DNA of 34,925 nt from an uncultured Pelagibacteraceae bacterium. Lineage in GTDB: Bacteria > Pseudomonadota > Alphaproteobacteria > Pelagibacterales > Pelagibacteraceae. This document shows positions 1 to 7,702 of this stretch, in pieces. Each line of letters starts with the position of its first letter. Positions within the stretch are counted from its first letter, which is position 1. The translations under genes were made by a program, and so were the position numbers. A model generated the notes under the pieces. That model had not been told where the DNA came from. It did no database searches and was given only the letters and a program-made list of their open reading frames with translations. The stretch lies in NCBI GenBank assembly GCA_902609675.1, contig CACLST010000001.1, positions 75,934 through 110,858 of the forward strand. The letters are read 5' to 3'.

Positions 1-175
1 CTAACCAACTAACTAAAACAGGTGGTAATTCTATAAACCAAGCAAATCCGGTTCCAGTTATAAAACGCGTGGCTGCACTTAAAAATAGTGCGGCAACCAT
101 GATAAAAATGATTAACATTGCGAGAGCTAACGAAGCCGAAGCTAAAAAATTATTAACTGCTCGCAACGCTTTCAT
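1..175 (-). CDS. TRAP transporter small permease (DctQ-type), N-terminal fragment
   Basis: This gene is cut off by the left window edge; only the first 58 codons are visible, read leftward from an ATG at 175-173. They encode a short N-terminal segment (MKALRAVNNF) and then a long hydrophobic stretch rich in Ala, Leu, Ile and Phe. Next comes an Arg-Phe-Ile turn and a Trp-Phe-Ile-Glu-Leu segment, as in DctQ proteins, where a conserved acidic residue follows the first membrane helix. It lies 28 bases downstream of the DctP-type binding-protein gene on the same strand, which is the usual TRAP order. DctQ bridges the binding protein and the large permease in the inner membrane. The identification rests on this fragment plus context; the permease gene expected beyond the edge cannot be seen. 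Confidence 0.75.
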   Translation of the reverse strand, partial: MKALRAVNNFLASASLALAMLIIFIMVAALFLSAATRFITGTGFAWFIELPPVLVSWL

Positions 176-203
176 TTTCTTAGATTAAGCAATATAACTT
201 ATT

Positions 204-1220
204 CTAATTATTATTTGCATACTCTTGTGCTGCTTTTAACGCGTCAGCATCAATCATTTTAGCCATTGCAGGCATAACTTTATCTTTCATTAACTCATCA
301 AACTTTGCTTTCTCAGTTCCTGAAAGAGTTGTAACTACACCACCTCTGTCTTGGAATTCTTTAAGAACAGTCTCACCATGATCCATAATTCTGTCTGTTG
401 AAAGTGTTCCCACCTCTTTACCAACATCCATTATTATTTTTTGTAAATCAGCAGGCAAACTATTAAACCAAGTAGAATTAGCCATTATGTATGCATCTGC
501 ATAATATTGGTAAGGTTTTTGAGCGTATTTTAAAAACTCCCACCAACTATAAGCTTTTATACTTCCTGGGGGACTATTTATTGTATCAATCATACCAGAT
601 TGTAAAGCATTGTATACTTCACCCGTTTTTAAAGATACACGGTTTGCACCAAGAGCATCCCACATGGGTTCCTCACTTTTAAGCAATCTTCTCGCTTTTA
701 AACCTTTCATGGCATCAATACCAGTTAACTCTCTAGCACTTGAAATTGACATTACTGGTCCAACTGGATTGTACATTACTAAAGTAGAATTAGTTTTTTT
801 AGTTAACTCTCCCCAAATTTTTTTTCCTTTAGCAGAATTTTGGAAAAAACCTCTTTGTTGTTCCCAAGAATTAAATAGTCCTGGAAATGAGGCAACATTA
901 AAGTTTTTATTAATTGGTGGAAAACTGACAACTCCAACAATTCCTCCTAATTCAACAGCTCCTGACGTTACTGCACCCATTACTTCTCTAATTCCGAAAA
1001 GTTGTTTAGATGGATAAACCTCAATTTTAAGTTTTCCATTTGCTCTTTTATTTACTTCATCTGCAAAAATTTGAGCATGCTTTGCACTATGATGTTTTGG
1101 ACTCCAATGAACAGATAAACGTCCAACAATCTCAGCAAAAGCTGCAGTTGAAGAAATTACAAATGAAATAACTAAGAAAAAGCTAAATAAACTTTTTGAT
1201 AATTTTTTTATTGTATTCAT
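204..1220 (-). CDS. TRAP transporter substrate-binding protein, DctP family
   Basis: A 338-residue periplasmic solute receptor for a TRAP (sodium-driven, binding-protein-dependent) importer. The N-terminus is a signal peptide with a Lys-rich start, a hydrophobic core around residues 12-26 and a likely cut after Ala-Phe-Ala near residue 29. The mature part shows DctP features: a segment on ADEVNKRANGKLKIEVYP near residues 52-69, a GAVELG segment, and an ALQSGMIDTINSPP segment near residue 206. Length is normal for the family. A strong Shine-Dalgarno (GAGAGGG) sits about five bases before the ATG. The DctQ fragment follows on the same strand. The ligand cannot be read from sequence; small organic acids are usual for the family. 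It is not closely similar to the DctP protein at 13445-14458, so the two TRAP systems probably carry different substrates. Confidence 0.9.
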   Translation of the reverse strand: MNTIKKLSKSLFSFFLVISFVISSTAAFAEIVGRLSVHWSPKHHSAKHAQIFADEVNKRANGKLKIEVYPSKQLFGIREVMGAVTSGAVELGGIVGVVSFPPINKNFNVASFPGLFNSWEQQRGFFQNSAKGKKIWGELTKKTNSTLVMYNPVGPVMSISSARELTGIDAMKGLKARRLLKSEEPMWDALGANRVSLKTGEVYNALQSGMIDTINSPPGSIKAYSWWEFLKYAQKPYQYYADAYIMANSTWFNSLPADLQKIIMDVGKEVGTLSTDRIMDHGETVLKEFQDRGGVVTTLSGTEKAKFDELMKDKVMPAMAKMIDADALKAAQEYANNN

Positions 1221-1332
1221 ATTTTCCCTCTCTTTTTTTAAATAATCTTATTATTTTGAGTCAATTAAAACAATTAAAATAAAACTCCCAAAATTTGAAT
1301 AATAAGTTCTAAATGTTATATTAGTTGAAAAT

Positions 1333-1791
1333 ATGATTTACAAATTATCAAAAAGCCTTTTTGTGCTTTTTTTTCTGTTTTTATTCTCAAATTATTCTTA
1401 TAGTGAGACTAAAATAGATGAAGCTGTTGACAAAACTACAGATTTTTTAAAGTCTGTTTCAAAAAAGGGGCTAAATAAAAATCAAACAGCTGAATTTTTA
1501 AATAATTATGCAATTACCCTTAAAGATGAAAGAACTGATGGGGAAGTAACCTATATTTTCGATAGCGAGAGTTATAAAAGATATAAGGATGGCAATATCA
1601 TATCTGAAGATGGATGGAGATTTTCTAAATTAGGAGCTCTAAGATTATTTAATGGTGATGTAAAACTCACCTGGAAAATAAAAATTGGAAAAGAGAATTT
1701 AATGGTTATTAAAACAAAATTTCAACCAATTGGAAAAGAATATCCTTTTAAATACAAACAAAAAAAATTATTTTTTGATGAAATTCAATGA
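1333..1791 (+). CDS. Hypothetical secreted protein
   Basis: A 152-residue protein I do not recognise. Residues 1-25 look like a Sec signal peptide: Lys at position 4, a Phe/Leu-rich core, and a likely cut after Ser-Tyr-Ser. The mature part begins with a charged, probably helical segment (residues 26-62). It continues into alternating polar and hydrophobic stretches with aromatic residues (YIFDSESYKRY, WRFSKLGAL, VKLTWKIKIG), which suggests a small beta-rich periplasmic domain. There are no cysteines and no lipobox. It is the first gene of a rightward set: the next gene starts inside its stop codon (ATGA), and a GST gene follows nine bases later. It is divergent from the DctP gene across a 112-base gap. 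No function is proposed. Confidence 0.7.
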   Translation: MIYKLSKSLFVLFFLFLFSNYSYSETKIDEAVDKTTDFLKSVSKKGLNKNQTAEFLNNYAITLKDERTDGEVTYIFDSESYKRYKDGNIISEDGWRFSKLGALRLFNGDVKLTWKIKIGKENLMVIKTKFQPIGKEYPFKYKQKKLFFDEIQ

Positions 1792-1970
1792 ACCCAACTG
1801 ATATTCTACTAAGTATAGCAATCGTTGGAATATATACGATAATTTATGTTTATTTAAAATCTAAATATGATGATAATAAAATTATATTAAAATTATTTGT
1901 TGTTGGTTTCATTTACGCTACAATAATTACTGGTATTCTCTATTACTTAATAAAATTTATAGCTTCCTAA
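1788..1970 (+). CDS. Small two-helix membrane protein, unknown function
   Basis: A 60-residue protein with two predicted membrane helices (about residues 6-23 and 35-57) joined by a short charged loop containing KSKYDDNK. Its ATG overlaps the stop of the preceding secreted-protein gene in an ATGA arrangement, which strongly supports it as a real, translationally coupled gene. No family is recognised. It might anchor or partner the upstream secreted protein; this is inference from coupling only. Confidence 0.6.
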   Translation: MNPTDILLSIAIVGIYTIIYVYLKSKYDDNKIILKLFVVGFIYATIITGILYYLIKFIAS

Positions 1971-1979
1971 AAAATTAAC

Positions 1980-2666
1980 ATGAAACATAAATTGGAATTA
2001 ATTTATTTCAAAATGAGAGCTCTAGCAGAAGCTCCTCGCTTATTATTTCATTATACTGGGATTGAGTATGATGATGTCATGTCATGGGATTTTTACGACA
2101 AGGATTGGTCAGAGGTAAAACCACATATTCCTTTTAAACAACTTCCCATGTTGATAGTTGATAAAAAATACGAAATTTGTCAAAGTTTAGCAATTATGAC
2201 ATTTATTGAAAATTTGGCAGATATTAACATTACTGATCCAATATTAAATGCCAAAGCTAATGCTATCATGCAAAGCGCCCAAGAACTCTTTATGCCACTT
2301 AATCCTACCGTAAACTTTGCTACTGGAGAAAAATTTATAAAAAAAAGAGATGTCATGTTGCCATTCCTGAATTCAAGATTTGAAGATCTTGATAAAGCTT
2401 TAAAAGTAAATGATAAGAAATTTTTTATTTACGATGAACCAAGAGCATGTGATTTTGTGACTTTCCATCATCTAGATTTATCTAGATTACTTGATCCATC
2501 AATTATAAAAAAATTTCCTAGGCTAGAAAAATTCTTAGATGATTTATCGTCTATTGAAAGAGTAAAATCTTATTTAGATAATAGACCAAAATTAATTGAT
2601 GTAAGTGTTGAACCCAAGCTAGTTATTAATGGAACTCAACATCCAACTGGTGTGAAAAAAACATAG
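1980..2666 (+). CDS. Glutathione S-transferase family protein
   Basis: A 228-residue soluble protein with the two-domain GST layout. The N-terminal thioredoxin-like domain begins LELIYFKMRALAEAPR, matching the sigma-type pattern of a Tyr-Phe followed by Arg-Ala-x-Ala-Glu-x-x-Arg. It continues to a KQLPMLIVD segment with the cis-proline and a CQSLAI segment carrying the Gln-Ser pair that contacts the glutathione gamma-glutamyl group. The remainder is a helical C-terminal domain including YDEPRACDFVTFHHLD. The C-terminus runs on as a polar tail of about 20 residues. It lies nine bases after the small membrane protein gene, probably in the same transcript. Family identity is clear from the motifs; the substrate is unknown. 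Confidence 0.85.
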   Translation: MKHKLELIYFKMRALAEAPRLLFHYTGIEYDDVMSWDFYDKDWSEVKPHIPFKQLPMLIVDKKYEICQSLAIMTFIENLADINITDPILNAKANAIMQSAQELFMPLNPTVNFATGEKFIKKRDVMLPFLNSRFEDLDKALKVNDKKFFIYDEPRACDFVTFHHLDLSRLLDPSIIKKFPRLEKFLDDLSSIERVKSYLDNRPKLIDVSVEPKLVINGTQHPTGVKKT

Positions 2667-2672
2667 TTAATA

Positions 2673-3107
2673 CTATTCAAATTTTTTAAAAAATTCAGGA
2701 TCAATGTGTCTCGTATAATTTTCTAAGGCCAGACCAACTCTTTCTTCTGTTGTCAATGATAAAAAAGCAATTTCTCCTAGCAGCTCAAAACCCTTAAGAA
2801 AAGCTTCATCACCCTCATAATTTAATACATCTTTTGTTTCCTGAAAACAAACAGTTCCTAATATATATTGAACATAGTCAGCAACTGCAATTTCATGTTT
2901 AGTAAATTTACTTTTAGGTATATTAAATTCTTCTTTTAAAGCTGAATGATGAGCTAATGCGGAAAAAGCCCATCTTACCAAAACAATTTTATCTCTATCA
3001 GTAGTTTTTTGCATTAAACAATTCGCAAATTTACTAGAATAATTTTGTGCATAGGTTGGAATGGTTAATGAAATCAAAAGTGATATTATTAGAATGTTTT
3101 TTTTCAT
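2673..3107 (-). CDS. Hypothetical secreted protein with two cysteines
   Basis: A 144-residue protein of unrecognised family. Residues 1-20 form a clear signal peptide (two Lys, an Ile/Leu core, cut after Thr-Tyr-Ala). The mature protein has two cysteines at residues 30 and 87, which could form a periplasmic disulfide. It also has several amphipathic helical stretches, a His-His pair at residues 53-54, and an LTTEER segment near the C-terminus. It converges on the GST gene with six bases between the stops, and is divergent from the tRNA gene. Composition and codon use match its neighbours. Expression as a secreted helical protein is likely; function is unknown. Confidence 0.7.
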   Translation of the reverse strand: MKKNILIISLLISLTIPTYAQNYSSKFANCLMQKTTDRDKIVLVRWAFSALAHHSALKEEFNIPKSKFTKHEIAVADYVQYILGTVCFQETKDVLNYEGDEAFLKGFELLGEIAFLSLTTEERVGLALENYTRHIDPEFFKKFE

Positions 3108-3183
3108 AGATTAATTATCTATTATTATTTTGTAAAATCTACAAATTTAACTTAAATATCTATTTTAATAAAAAAATAAATAG

Positions 3184-3189
3184 TATAAA
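3184..3189 (+). promoter_or_regulatory. Candidate -10 element for the tRNA-Met gene
   Basis: TATAAA lies 16 bases before the mature tRNA 5' end, so transcription would begin about ten bases upstream of the tRNA, leaving a short 5' leader for RNase P. No convincing -35 hexamer is seen at the expected spacing. The surrounding region is nearly pure A+T, so chance matches are common. Confidence 0.35.
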
Positions 3190-3205
3190 GCAATAATTAT
3201 TTAAT

Positions 3206-3282
3206 GGCGGGGTAGCTCAGTTGGTTAGAGCGCGGGACTCATAAGCCCGAGGTCAGTGGTTCGATCCCACTTCCCGCTACCA
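3206..3282 (+). tRNA. tRNA-Met (CAT), elongator type
   Basis: A 77-nucleotide cloverleaf with anticodon CAT at 3240-3242. The acceptor arm GGCGGGG pairs with TCCCGCT, with G-U pairs at both ends. The D arm is GCTC/GAGC with an AGTTGGTTA loop, and the T arm AGTGG/CCACT encloses TTCGATC. The discriminator is A and the 3' CCA is encoded. The fully paired acceptor end and the GCTC/GAGC D stem argue for the elongator rather than the initiator. The anticodon stem CGGGA/GCCCG closes with an A-G opposition next to the loop. A CAT tRNA could also be the lysidine-modified tRNA-Ile2, but the GGCGGGG acceptor fits alphaproteobacterial tRNA-Met better. Confidence 0.9.
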
Positions 3283-3299
3283 GGTATTACTTTTAGAAA

Positions 3300-3324
3300 A
3301 TTAATATAAATTATTAATATTTTT
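3300..3324 (+). terminator. Weak A+T-only hairpin after the tRNA, possible bidirectional terminator
   Basis: ATTAATA at 3300-3306 can pair with TATTAAT at 3312-3318 around a five-base loop, followed by ATTTTT. It would lie between the tRNA and the end of the convergent membrane-protein gene, whose stop it overlaps. The stem has no G-C pair and the region is almost pure A+T, so this is only a possibility. Confidence 0.25.
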
Positions 3325-4654
3325 GCCATTGCTTTATAAACATAAAATTTAAATTATTATAATAAATTAATTTGTAAAATATTAGTAAATAAGCAAATAA
3401 GAAACCACCATTAAAGTAACCAACACCCCTTAAAAATTGCATAGAAATCAAACTTAATAAAAAGAATTCAAGGTTTTTAATTTTTTTATTCCTAAAATAA
3501 AAAATTAGAAGAGAAAGTATAATAAGAATTCCAAAAATTCCAAATTCAGTGATTAATTTTGAAATATTTGTAGATCCATCCATTATATTATTTTTTTTTA
3601 TATGTGGATCTGAAAGTAAAATTTTATTTATATAATCTGAATGTGATAAATAGTATTTATTAAAACCAACACCAAAAGGTTTATCAAATAAGGATTTCCG
3701 AGTTATCTCTAAAGACACAACAAAAGTTTCAACAGACATAGACATACTTTTTTTTTCTTTTAATCGAAATTTAGTATAATTATCATTAAATTTTTTATTA
3801 AATTGTTTATTTTCCCCGATTTTTAAAATTTCATTTTCACTTAAATTTTGTGATTTTTTAAAGTAATAAAAATCTTTTAATGGTTTAATTGCGCCAAATG
3901 ATCTTTCAGAACATTGTTCATAACTGAATAAAGTAATTACACAAACTATTATTACATAGACTGAGAAGAAAAAAAATTTAGGATTTGAATACTTTTTAAA
4001 AAGAATCATCATTTGACTTAACGCCAAACCTACCAAAAAGGTGGTAGAAAAATTTGAGTAAGAAATTAACATGAAAACTATTGCAAAAAATAAAATTACA
4101 AAATCTTTTTTATTAAATATTTTATGTTCTGAAAAATAAAGTGAATAATAATTTATTATCGGTACTGAAATTATAGCAAAATGAGAATTTTCAAGAAATA
4201 TAAATTTAGTTCTAAAAAACCATCCATTATAACAACTAAAAACAAAGCTTGAATTTGAGTACAAAAAAAAAACTAAATATCCTATAATAAATAATATTAA
4301 AAAAATATTAAGTATAGTATGAAGATTTCTGTAAATTGAGTCAGTATTTTTTGTAACTACAAAGAAAATAATAGTAAAAAATATCAAGCCATAAAAATCT
4401 CGTTCATTTAAATTATATTTTAAAAAAAAACTTAAAATAACCAAATGTATAAATATTAAAATAGGAATTCCAAAATCGGCTATAATTTTAATAGGATTAG
4501 AACTATAAAAGATTAAAATTGTAGTGAATAACGGTAATATTATTAAATATCTAAATTCAAAAAAATTGGTCTTAATGTCCCAAAGAAATAGAAACGAAAA
4601 AACTCCAATAAATAAAAAAAATAAATTTGTTTTATGCGTTAAGTTTCTATTCAT
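3314..4654 (-). CDS. O-antigen ligase/polymerase-like membrane protein
   Basis: A 446-residue polytopic membrane protein with roughly ten or more hydrophobic helices. One long hydrophilic loop lies near residues 245-360. This is the Wzy_C/WaaL arrangement, in which a large periplasmic loop sits before the last helices. The loop contains a Lys-Pro-Phe-Gly-Val-Gly-Phe-Asn-Lys-Tyr motif followed by a Leu-Ser-His-Ser segment. A Thr-Glu-Phe-Gly-Ile-Phe-Gly step then leads into the next helix, a pattern typical of O-antigen ligase-family proteins. Such proteins polymerise or transfer undecaprenyl-linked glycans at the periplasmic face. Its start overlaps the end of the upstream polytopic gene by eight bases. 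The specific reaction (ligase or polymerase) cannot be decided. Composition is even more A+T-rich than the flanks. Confidence 0.7.
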   Translation of the reverse strand: MNRNLTHKTNLFFLFIGVFSFLFLWDIKTNFFEFRYLIILPLFTTILIFYSSNPIKIIADFGIPILIFIHLVILSFFLKYNLNERDFYGLIFFTIIFFVVTKNTDSIYRNLHTILNIFLILFIIGYLVFFLYSNSSFVFSCYNGWFFRTKFIFLENSHFAIISVPIINYYSLYFSEHKIFNKKDFVILFFAIVFMLISYSNFSTTFLVGLALSQMMILFKKYSNPKFFFFSVYVIIVCVITLFSYEQCSERSFGAIKPLKDFYYFKKSQNLSENEILKIGENKQFNKKFNDNYTKFRLKEKKSMSMSVETFVVSLEITRKSLFDKPFGVGFNKYYLSHSDYINKILLSDPHIKKNNIMDGSTNISKLITEFGIFGILIILSLLIFYFRNKKIKNLEFFLLSLISMQFLRGVGYFNGGFLFAYLLIFYKLIYYNNLNFMFIKQWQKY

Positions 4655-6257
4655 TCACTTTAAAAAATTTAATGATCATATATTTTACAAAAAAAATTAA
4701 CAAAATTGTAAAAATTATTGCTGATAAAATAAGATAACTTTGCTTAGGTAAATAACCAAAATGAATTAATCTATATCCCAGAACGAAGCCTATAAAACTT
4801 GAAAATACAACACTATCAAAACTTAGTTTTCTTGAAAGGTGTTCGATAGATGAGCAAAAAAAATGAATGACCAAAGCTGAAATACTCAAAAAAAATAAAG
4901 AGCCAGGATATGATAAAAAGGACAGTATACCTGGTATTATTATTCCATAATGTCTTTTAGAAGATCGTTTATAACTAGTTTCATTATTATTTTCAAAAGG
5001 AATTATAAATGTTCTTTGATAAAATCCGTATAAATTTGGATCAAATTCTTCACTTAATGCTCGCTTAAGTAGATTAAAATTTTTTTTAGGGTAGCTTGTG
5101 ACTGCTGCCACTCCATCAAGTCCAACGAATCTATTTTTAATAACAAATATTATTCTTTCAACGTTCTCATTCAGATCTAAAATTTGACTTTCTGTATTAA
5201 TTATTTTTCCTGAAATAATTTTTATTTTTTTTTCATCAGAAAAATCACTTTCAATTATTTTTTTTATCTCAATATTACTTGTTTCATCACCCTCTAACAT
5301 TTTTTTTATCTCAATATTACTTATTTCATCACCCTCTAATAATTCTTTCGCTGATTTTTCAGCAACATATAGTCCATCGATATAACTTGAATTTCTAATT
5401 TTATTTATTGGGAATATCAGTAAAGCAAAAATTATGAATAATATTATGAAATTTAAAACTAATGAATTTTTCAAGCTATCTTTAAAGATTTTATTTTCAT
5501 AATTAAAGTAAATAGAGAAAATTACAGCTGATCCAGCAAAAATCATTGACCTACTTAAAAGTGACAAGTTTGTAAATGCTAGCTCAAAAAAAAACAAAAA
5601 TAATACAATTATACTTAATTTTTTAAAAACTTTAATTTCGTATTCTAGAAGTAAACAAGATATTGATGTTAATCCAAAAAGCAACATCCATTTCAAAAAA
5701 GCACCAAAAAAGAAATTAATTTTATAACTTTCTAACAATCCCTTTTGGTAAAATCCTAAATAAAAATTTGTAGTTCCTACAAACAATATTAGGACAAAAA
5801 ACACTAAGAAAATATATTTTCTATATTTTTTGTAAAAAAATAACAAAGAGTTGATTTCTATTTTATAGAATAACCTTTTATTATTAAATATTTTATTAAA
5901 TAATAGGCTGGCCATAAGAAAACTTAATATTCCAATAGATGAATATTTTAATAAATTATCAAAGTCATTTCCTGAGTATGAAAATGCTCCTCCACCCTCG
6001 GGAAAAGAGTGTTTAAAAATTATTATTACACATAATTTATAAAAAAAACCTAGCCAAAGAAATACAGATAAGGTTTTATCCAAAAATAACATACTGTATT
6101 TATAAGAGTAAAAAATGTAAGCATTTGAAATAGCAAATAAAAATAAAAATAATAAACTTGAACCTGGATAATTAAAGAATGAAAAGTAAACAAGTAGAAG
6201 GTTTAACAGTATGAAAGTAGTTATTGATAAAATCTTGAGATATTTATTTAAATACAT
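4647..6257 (-). CDS. Polytopic membrane protein, probable surface-polysaccharide polymerase (Wzy-like)
   Basis: A 536-residue protein with about ten to twelve hydrophobic helices and one long hydrophilic loop at roughly residues 285-440. That loop carries a duplicated 14-residue acidic/basic unit (Glu-Gly-Asp-Glu, then Ser-Asn-Ile-Glu-Ile-Lys-Lys) near residues 306-334. It later contains VGLDGVAAVTSYPKKN and RSSKRHYGIIIPGILSFL segments before the last helices. I recognise no specific family signature. The layout and the pairing with the O-antigen-ligase-like gene suggest a polysaccharide repeat-unit polymerase. The ATG follows the apt stop by seven bases, and its own stop overlaps the next start, so apt and both membrane genes are probably one transcript. 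Other kinds of membrane-bound glycan protein are possible. Confidence 0.6.
   Translation of the reverse strand: MYLNKYLKILSITTFILLNLLLVYFSFFNYPGSSLLFLFLFAISNAYIFYSYKYSMLFLDKTLSVFLWLGFFYKLCVIIIFKHSFPEGGGAFSYSGNDFDNLLKYSSIGILSFLMASLLFNKIFNNKRLFYKIEINSLLFFYKKYRKYIFLVFFVLILFVGTTNFYLGFYQKGLLESYKINFFFGAFLKWMLLFGLTSISCLLLEYEIKVFKKLSIIVLFLFFFELAFTNLSLLSRSMIFAGSAVIFSIYFNYENKIFKDSLKNSLVLNFIILFIIFALLIFPINKIRNSSYIDGLYVAEKSAKELLEGDEISNIEIKKMLEGDETSNIEIKKIIESDFSDEKKIKIISGKIINTESQILDLNENVERIIFVIKNRFVGLDGVAAVTSYPKKNFNLLKRALSEEFDPNLYGFYQRTFIIPFENNNETSYKRSSKRHYGIIIPGILSFLSYPGSLFFLSISALVIHFFCSSIEHLSRKLSFDSVVFSSFIGFVLGYRLIHFGYLPKQSYLILSAIIFTILLIFFVKYMIIKFFKVNE
5257..5340. repeat. Two-copy 42-bp in-frame tandem repeat
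   Basis: Copy 1 is 5257-5298 and copy 2 is 5299-5340. They differ at only two positions, 5281 versus 5323 and 5298 versus 5340. The period is 14 codons, so copy number can change without a frameshift. It encodes the repeated 14-residue unit in the hydrophilic loop of the polytopic protein. A weaker third unit (ESDFSDEKKIKII) follows in the protein. Each copy contains a run of eight T. Confidence 0.95.
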
Positions 6258-6264
6258 TAAGTAC

Positions 6265-6792
6265 CTAATGACCAGGAAAGTTCATCAAATTTTCAACTTT
6301 ATATTTTTTTCTTACAAGATTATCACATCCACCTAAATCAAAAAGATTTATAACAAATATAAATGCTGCAACTTTTCCTTTAGAAATTTCTATAAGTTTT
6401 GCAGCAGCTTCTGCAGTTCCTCCTGTTGCTATCAAATCATCAATTATTAAGACTGAGTCATTTTCAGAAATAGAATCTTTGTGAACCTCTATTGTTGCAG
6501 TTCCATATTCTAATTGGAAATCTACTGAGTGAACATCAGCAGGAAGTTTGTTCTTTTTTCTTAACATTATAAATGGTTTTTTTAAGATATATGAAACAGC
6601 AGATGCAAACACAAAACCACGTGATTCAATTGCCGCAATTTTATCAACTTTAAATTTTTTGGATTTTTCAACTATCTGATTAATTGTTGCCTCAAATGCT
6701 AATTCATCTTTTATCAAGGTGGTTATATCTCTAAATAAAATACCTTTTTTAGGATAATCTTTAATTGAACGAATATAATCTTTCAAATCCAT
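6265..6792 (-). CDS. apt: Adenine phosphoribosyltransferase
   Basis: A 175-residue cytosolic enzyme that converts adenine and PRPP to AMP and pyrophosphate. It begins MDLKDYIRSIKDYPKKGILFRDIT, the classic Apt N-terminus. It has the AAIESRGFVFA segment near residues 53-63 and the PRPP-binding loop VLIIDDLIATGGTA at about residues 114-127, with the two Asp at 118-119. Length is normal for bacterial Apt. It is divergent from mtnP across only 37 bases. MtnP releases adenine from methylthioadenosine, so the pair makes sense as adenine recovery. Seven bases downstream on the same strand begins a polysaccharide polymerase-like gene, which has no obvious metabolic link. Confidence 0.97.
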   Translation of the reverse strand: MDLKDYIRSIKDYPKKGILFRDITTLIKDELAFEATINQIVEKSKKFKVDKIAAIESRGFVFASAVSYILKKPFIMLRKKNKLPADVHSVDFQLEYGTATIEVHKDSISENDSVLIIDDLIATGGTAEAAAKLIEISKGKVAAFIFVINLFDLGGCDNLVRKKYKVENLMNFPGH

Positions 6793-6829
6793 AATAGTTA
6801 TTTATAATTCAAATATAATTACTTTTTAC
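6793..6829. promoter_or_regulatory. Shared 37-bp apt/mtnP divergent promoter region
   Basis: The whole space between the start codons of apt (minus) and mtnP (plus) is 37 bases and A+T-rich. On the plus strand it holds two TATAAT hexamers at 6803-6808 and 6814-6819. On the minus strand, TATAAA and TATATT-like hexamers are present. A start site seven or so bases after the second TATAAT would leave mtnP with a leader of only a few bases, so leaderless or near-leaderless transcripts are likely. No -35 match is evident. Confidence 0.45.
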
Positions 6830-7702
6830 ATGGCAAATAATAAATTAGCAATAATAGGTGGAAGTGGTCTTTACGATGTTGAGGAGTTCAAAGATAGAGA
6901 ATTAATAGATTTAGACACTCCTTGGGGGAAACCTTCAGATCAAATTTTAAAAACTAATTATAATAATAAGGAAGTTTATTTTCTTCCAAGACACGGCAAA
7001 GGTCATTTCATTTCACCATCAAATATTAATTTTAGAGCAAACATTGATGCATTAAAACAACTAGGTGTAACAGATATTGTATCTATATCTGCAGTTGGAT
7101 CTTTAAAAGAAAATTTGCCTCCTGGTAAATTTGTTATAATTGATCAATTTATAGATAGGACATTTGCAAGAAATAAAACTTTTTTTGATGATGAAATTGT
7201 TGCTCATGTATCAATGGCTTATCCGACATCAAACGGATTAATGAATGCATGTGAAGAAGCTATAAAGAAAGAAGAAATAAATTATAAAAGAGGTGGAACA
7301 TATGTTGTAATGGAGGGTCCACAATTTTCAACTTTAGCCGAGTCTAATCTTTACAGATCTTGGAATGCGGATGTTATTGGAATGACCAATATGCCAGAAG
7401 CAAAGTTAGCGCGAGAGGCTGAAATTAGATATGCTTCAGTATCTATGGTTACAGACTTTGATTGTTGGCATCCAGATCACGAAAATGTTGATGTTCAAAA
7501 AGTTATCAAAGTATTACTAGACAATGCATCTAAAGCAAAAAATATGATTAAAAATTTAATACATGTCTTTGAGAATTATATTGATCCAAATGATCCAACA
7601 AATAATTGTCTAGATGTAGCAATTATAACTGCATCTGAAAAGAGAACTCAAAAAACAATAGATAAATTGAAAACAATAGCTGGCAGAGTTTTAAAAAAAT
7701 GA
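6830..7702 (+). CDS. mtnP: S-methyl-5'-thioadenosine phosphorylase
   Basis: A 290-residue cytosolic phosphorylase of the PNP/MTAP family that converts methylthioadenosine and phosphate to adenine and 5-methylthioribose-1-phosphate. The N-terminus carries AIIGGSGLYDVEEF, followed by LPRHGKGHFISPSNINFRAN (phosphate site, residues about 52-71). It continues with the nucleoside-site segment MEGPQFSTLAESNLYRSW and then DVIGMTNMPEAKLAREAEI, with VTDFDCWH near residues 218-225. These are diagnostic of MTAP-type enzymes rather than inosine/guanosine phosphorylases. Its stop overlaps the mtnA start by four bases (ATGA), so translation is coupled. The neighbours apt (divergent) and mtnA process the two products. 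Confidence 0.95.
   Translation: MANNKLAIIGGSGLYDVEEFKDRELIDLDTPWGKPSDQILKTNYNNKEVYFLPRHGKGHFISPSNINFRANIDALKQLGVTDIVSISAVGSLKENLPPGKFVIIDQFIDRTFARNKTFFDDEIVAHVSMAYPTSNGLMNACEEAIKKEEINYKRGGTYVVMEGPQFSTLAESNLYRSWNADVIGMTNMPEAKLAREAEIRYASVSMVTDFDCWHPDHENVDVQKVIKVLLDNASKAKNMIKNLIHVFENYIDPNDPTNNCLDVAIITASEKRTQKTIDKLKTIAGRVLKK

Noticed and set aside
491..1017. Plus-strand open frames inside the DctP gene
   Set aside because: They lie wholly opposite a clear DctP gene, lack family resemblance and have no start signals.
3206..3282. Integration (att) site at the tRNA-Met 3' end
   Set aside because: I saw no second copy of the tRNA 3' end and no integrase gene in the window.
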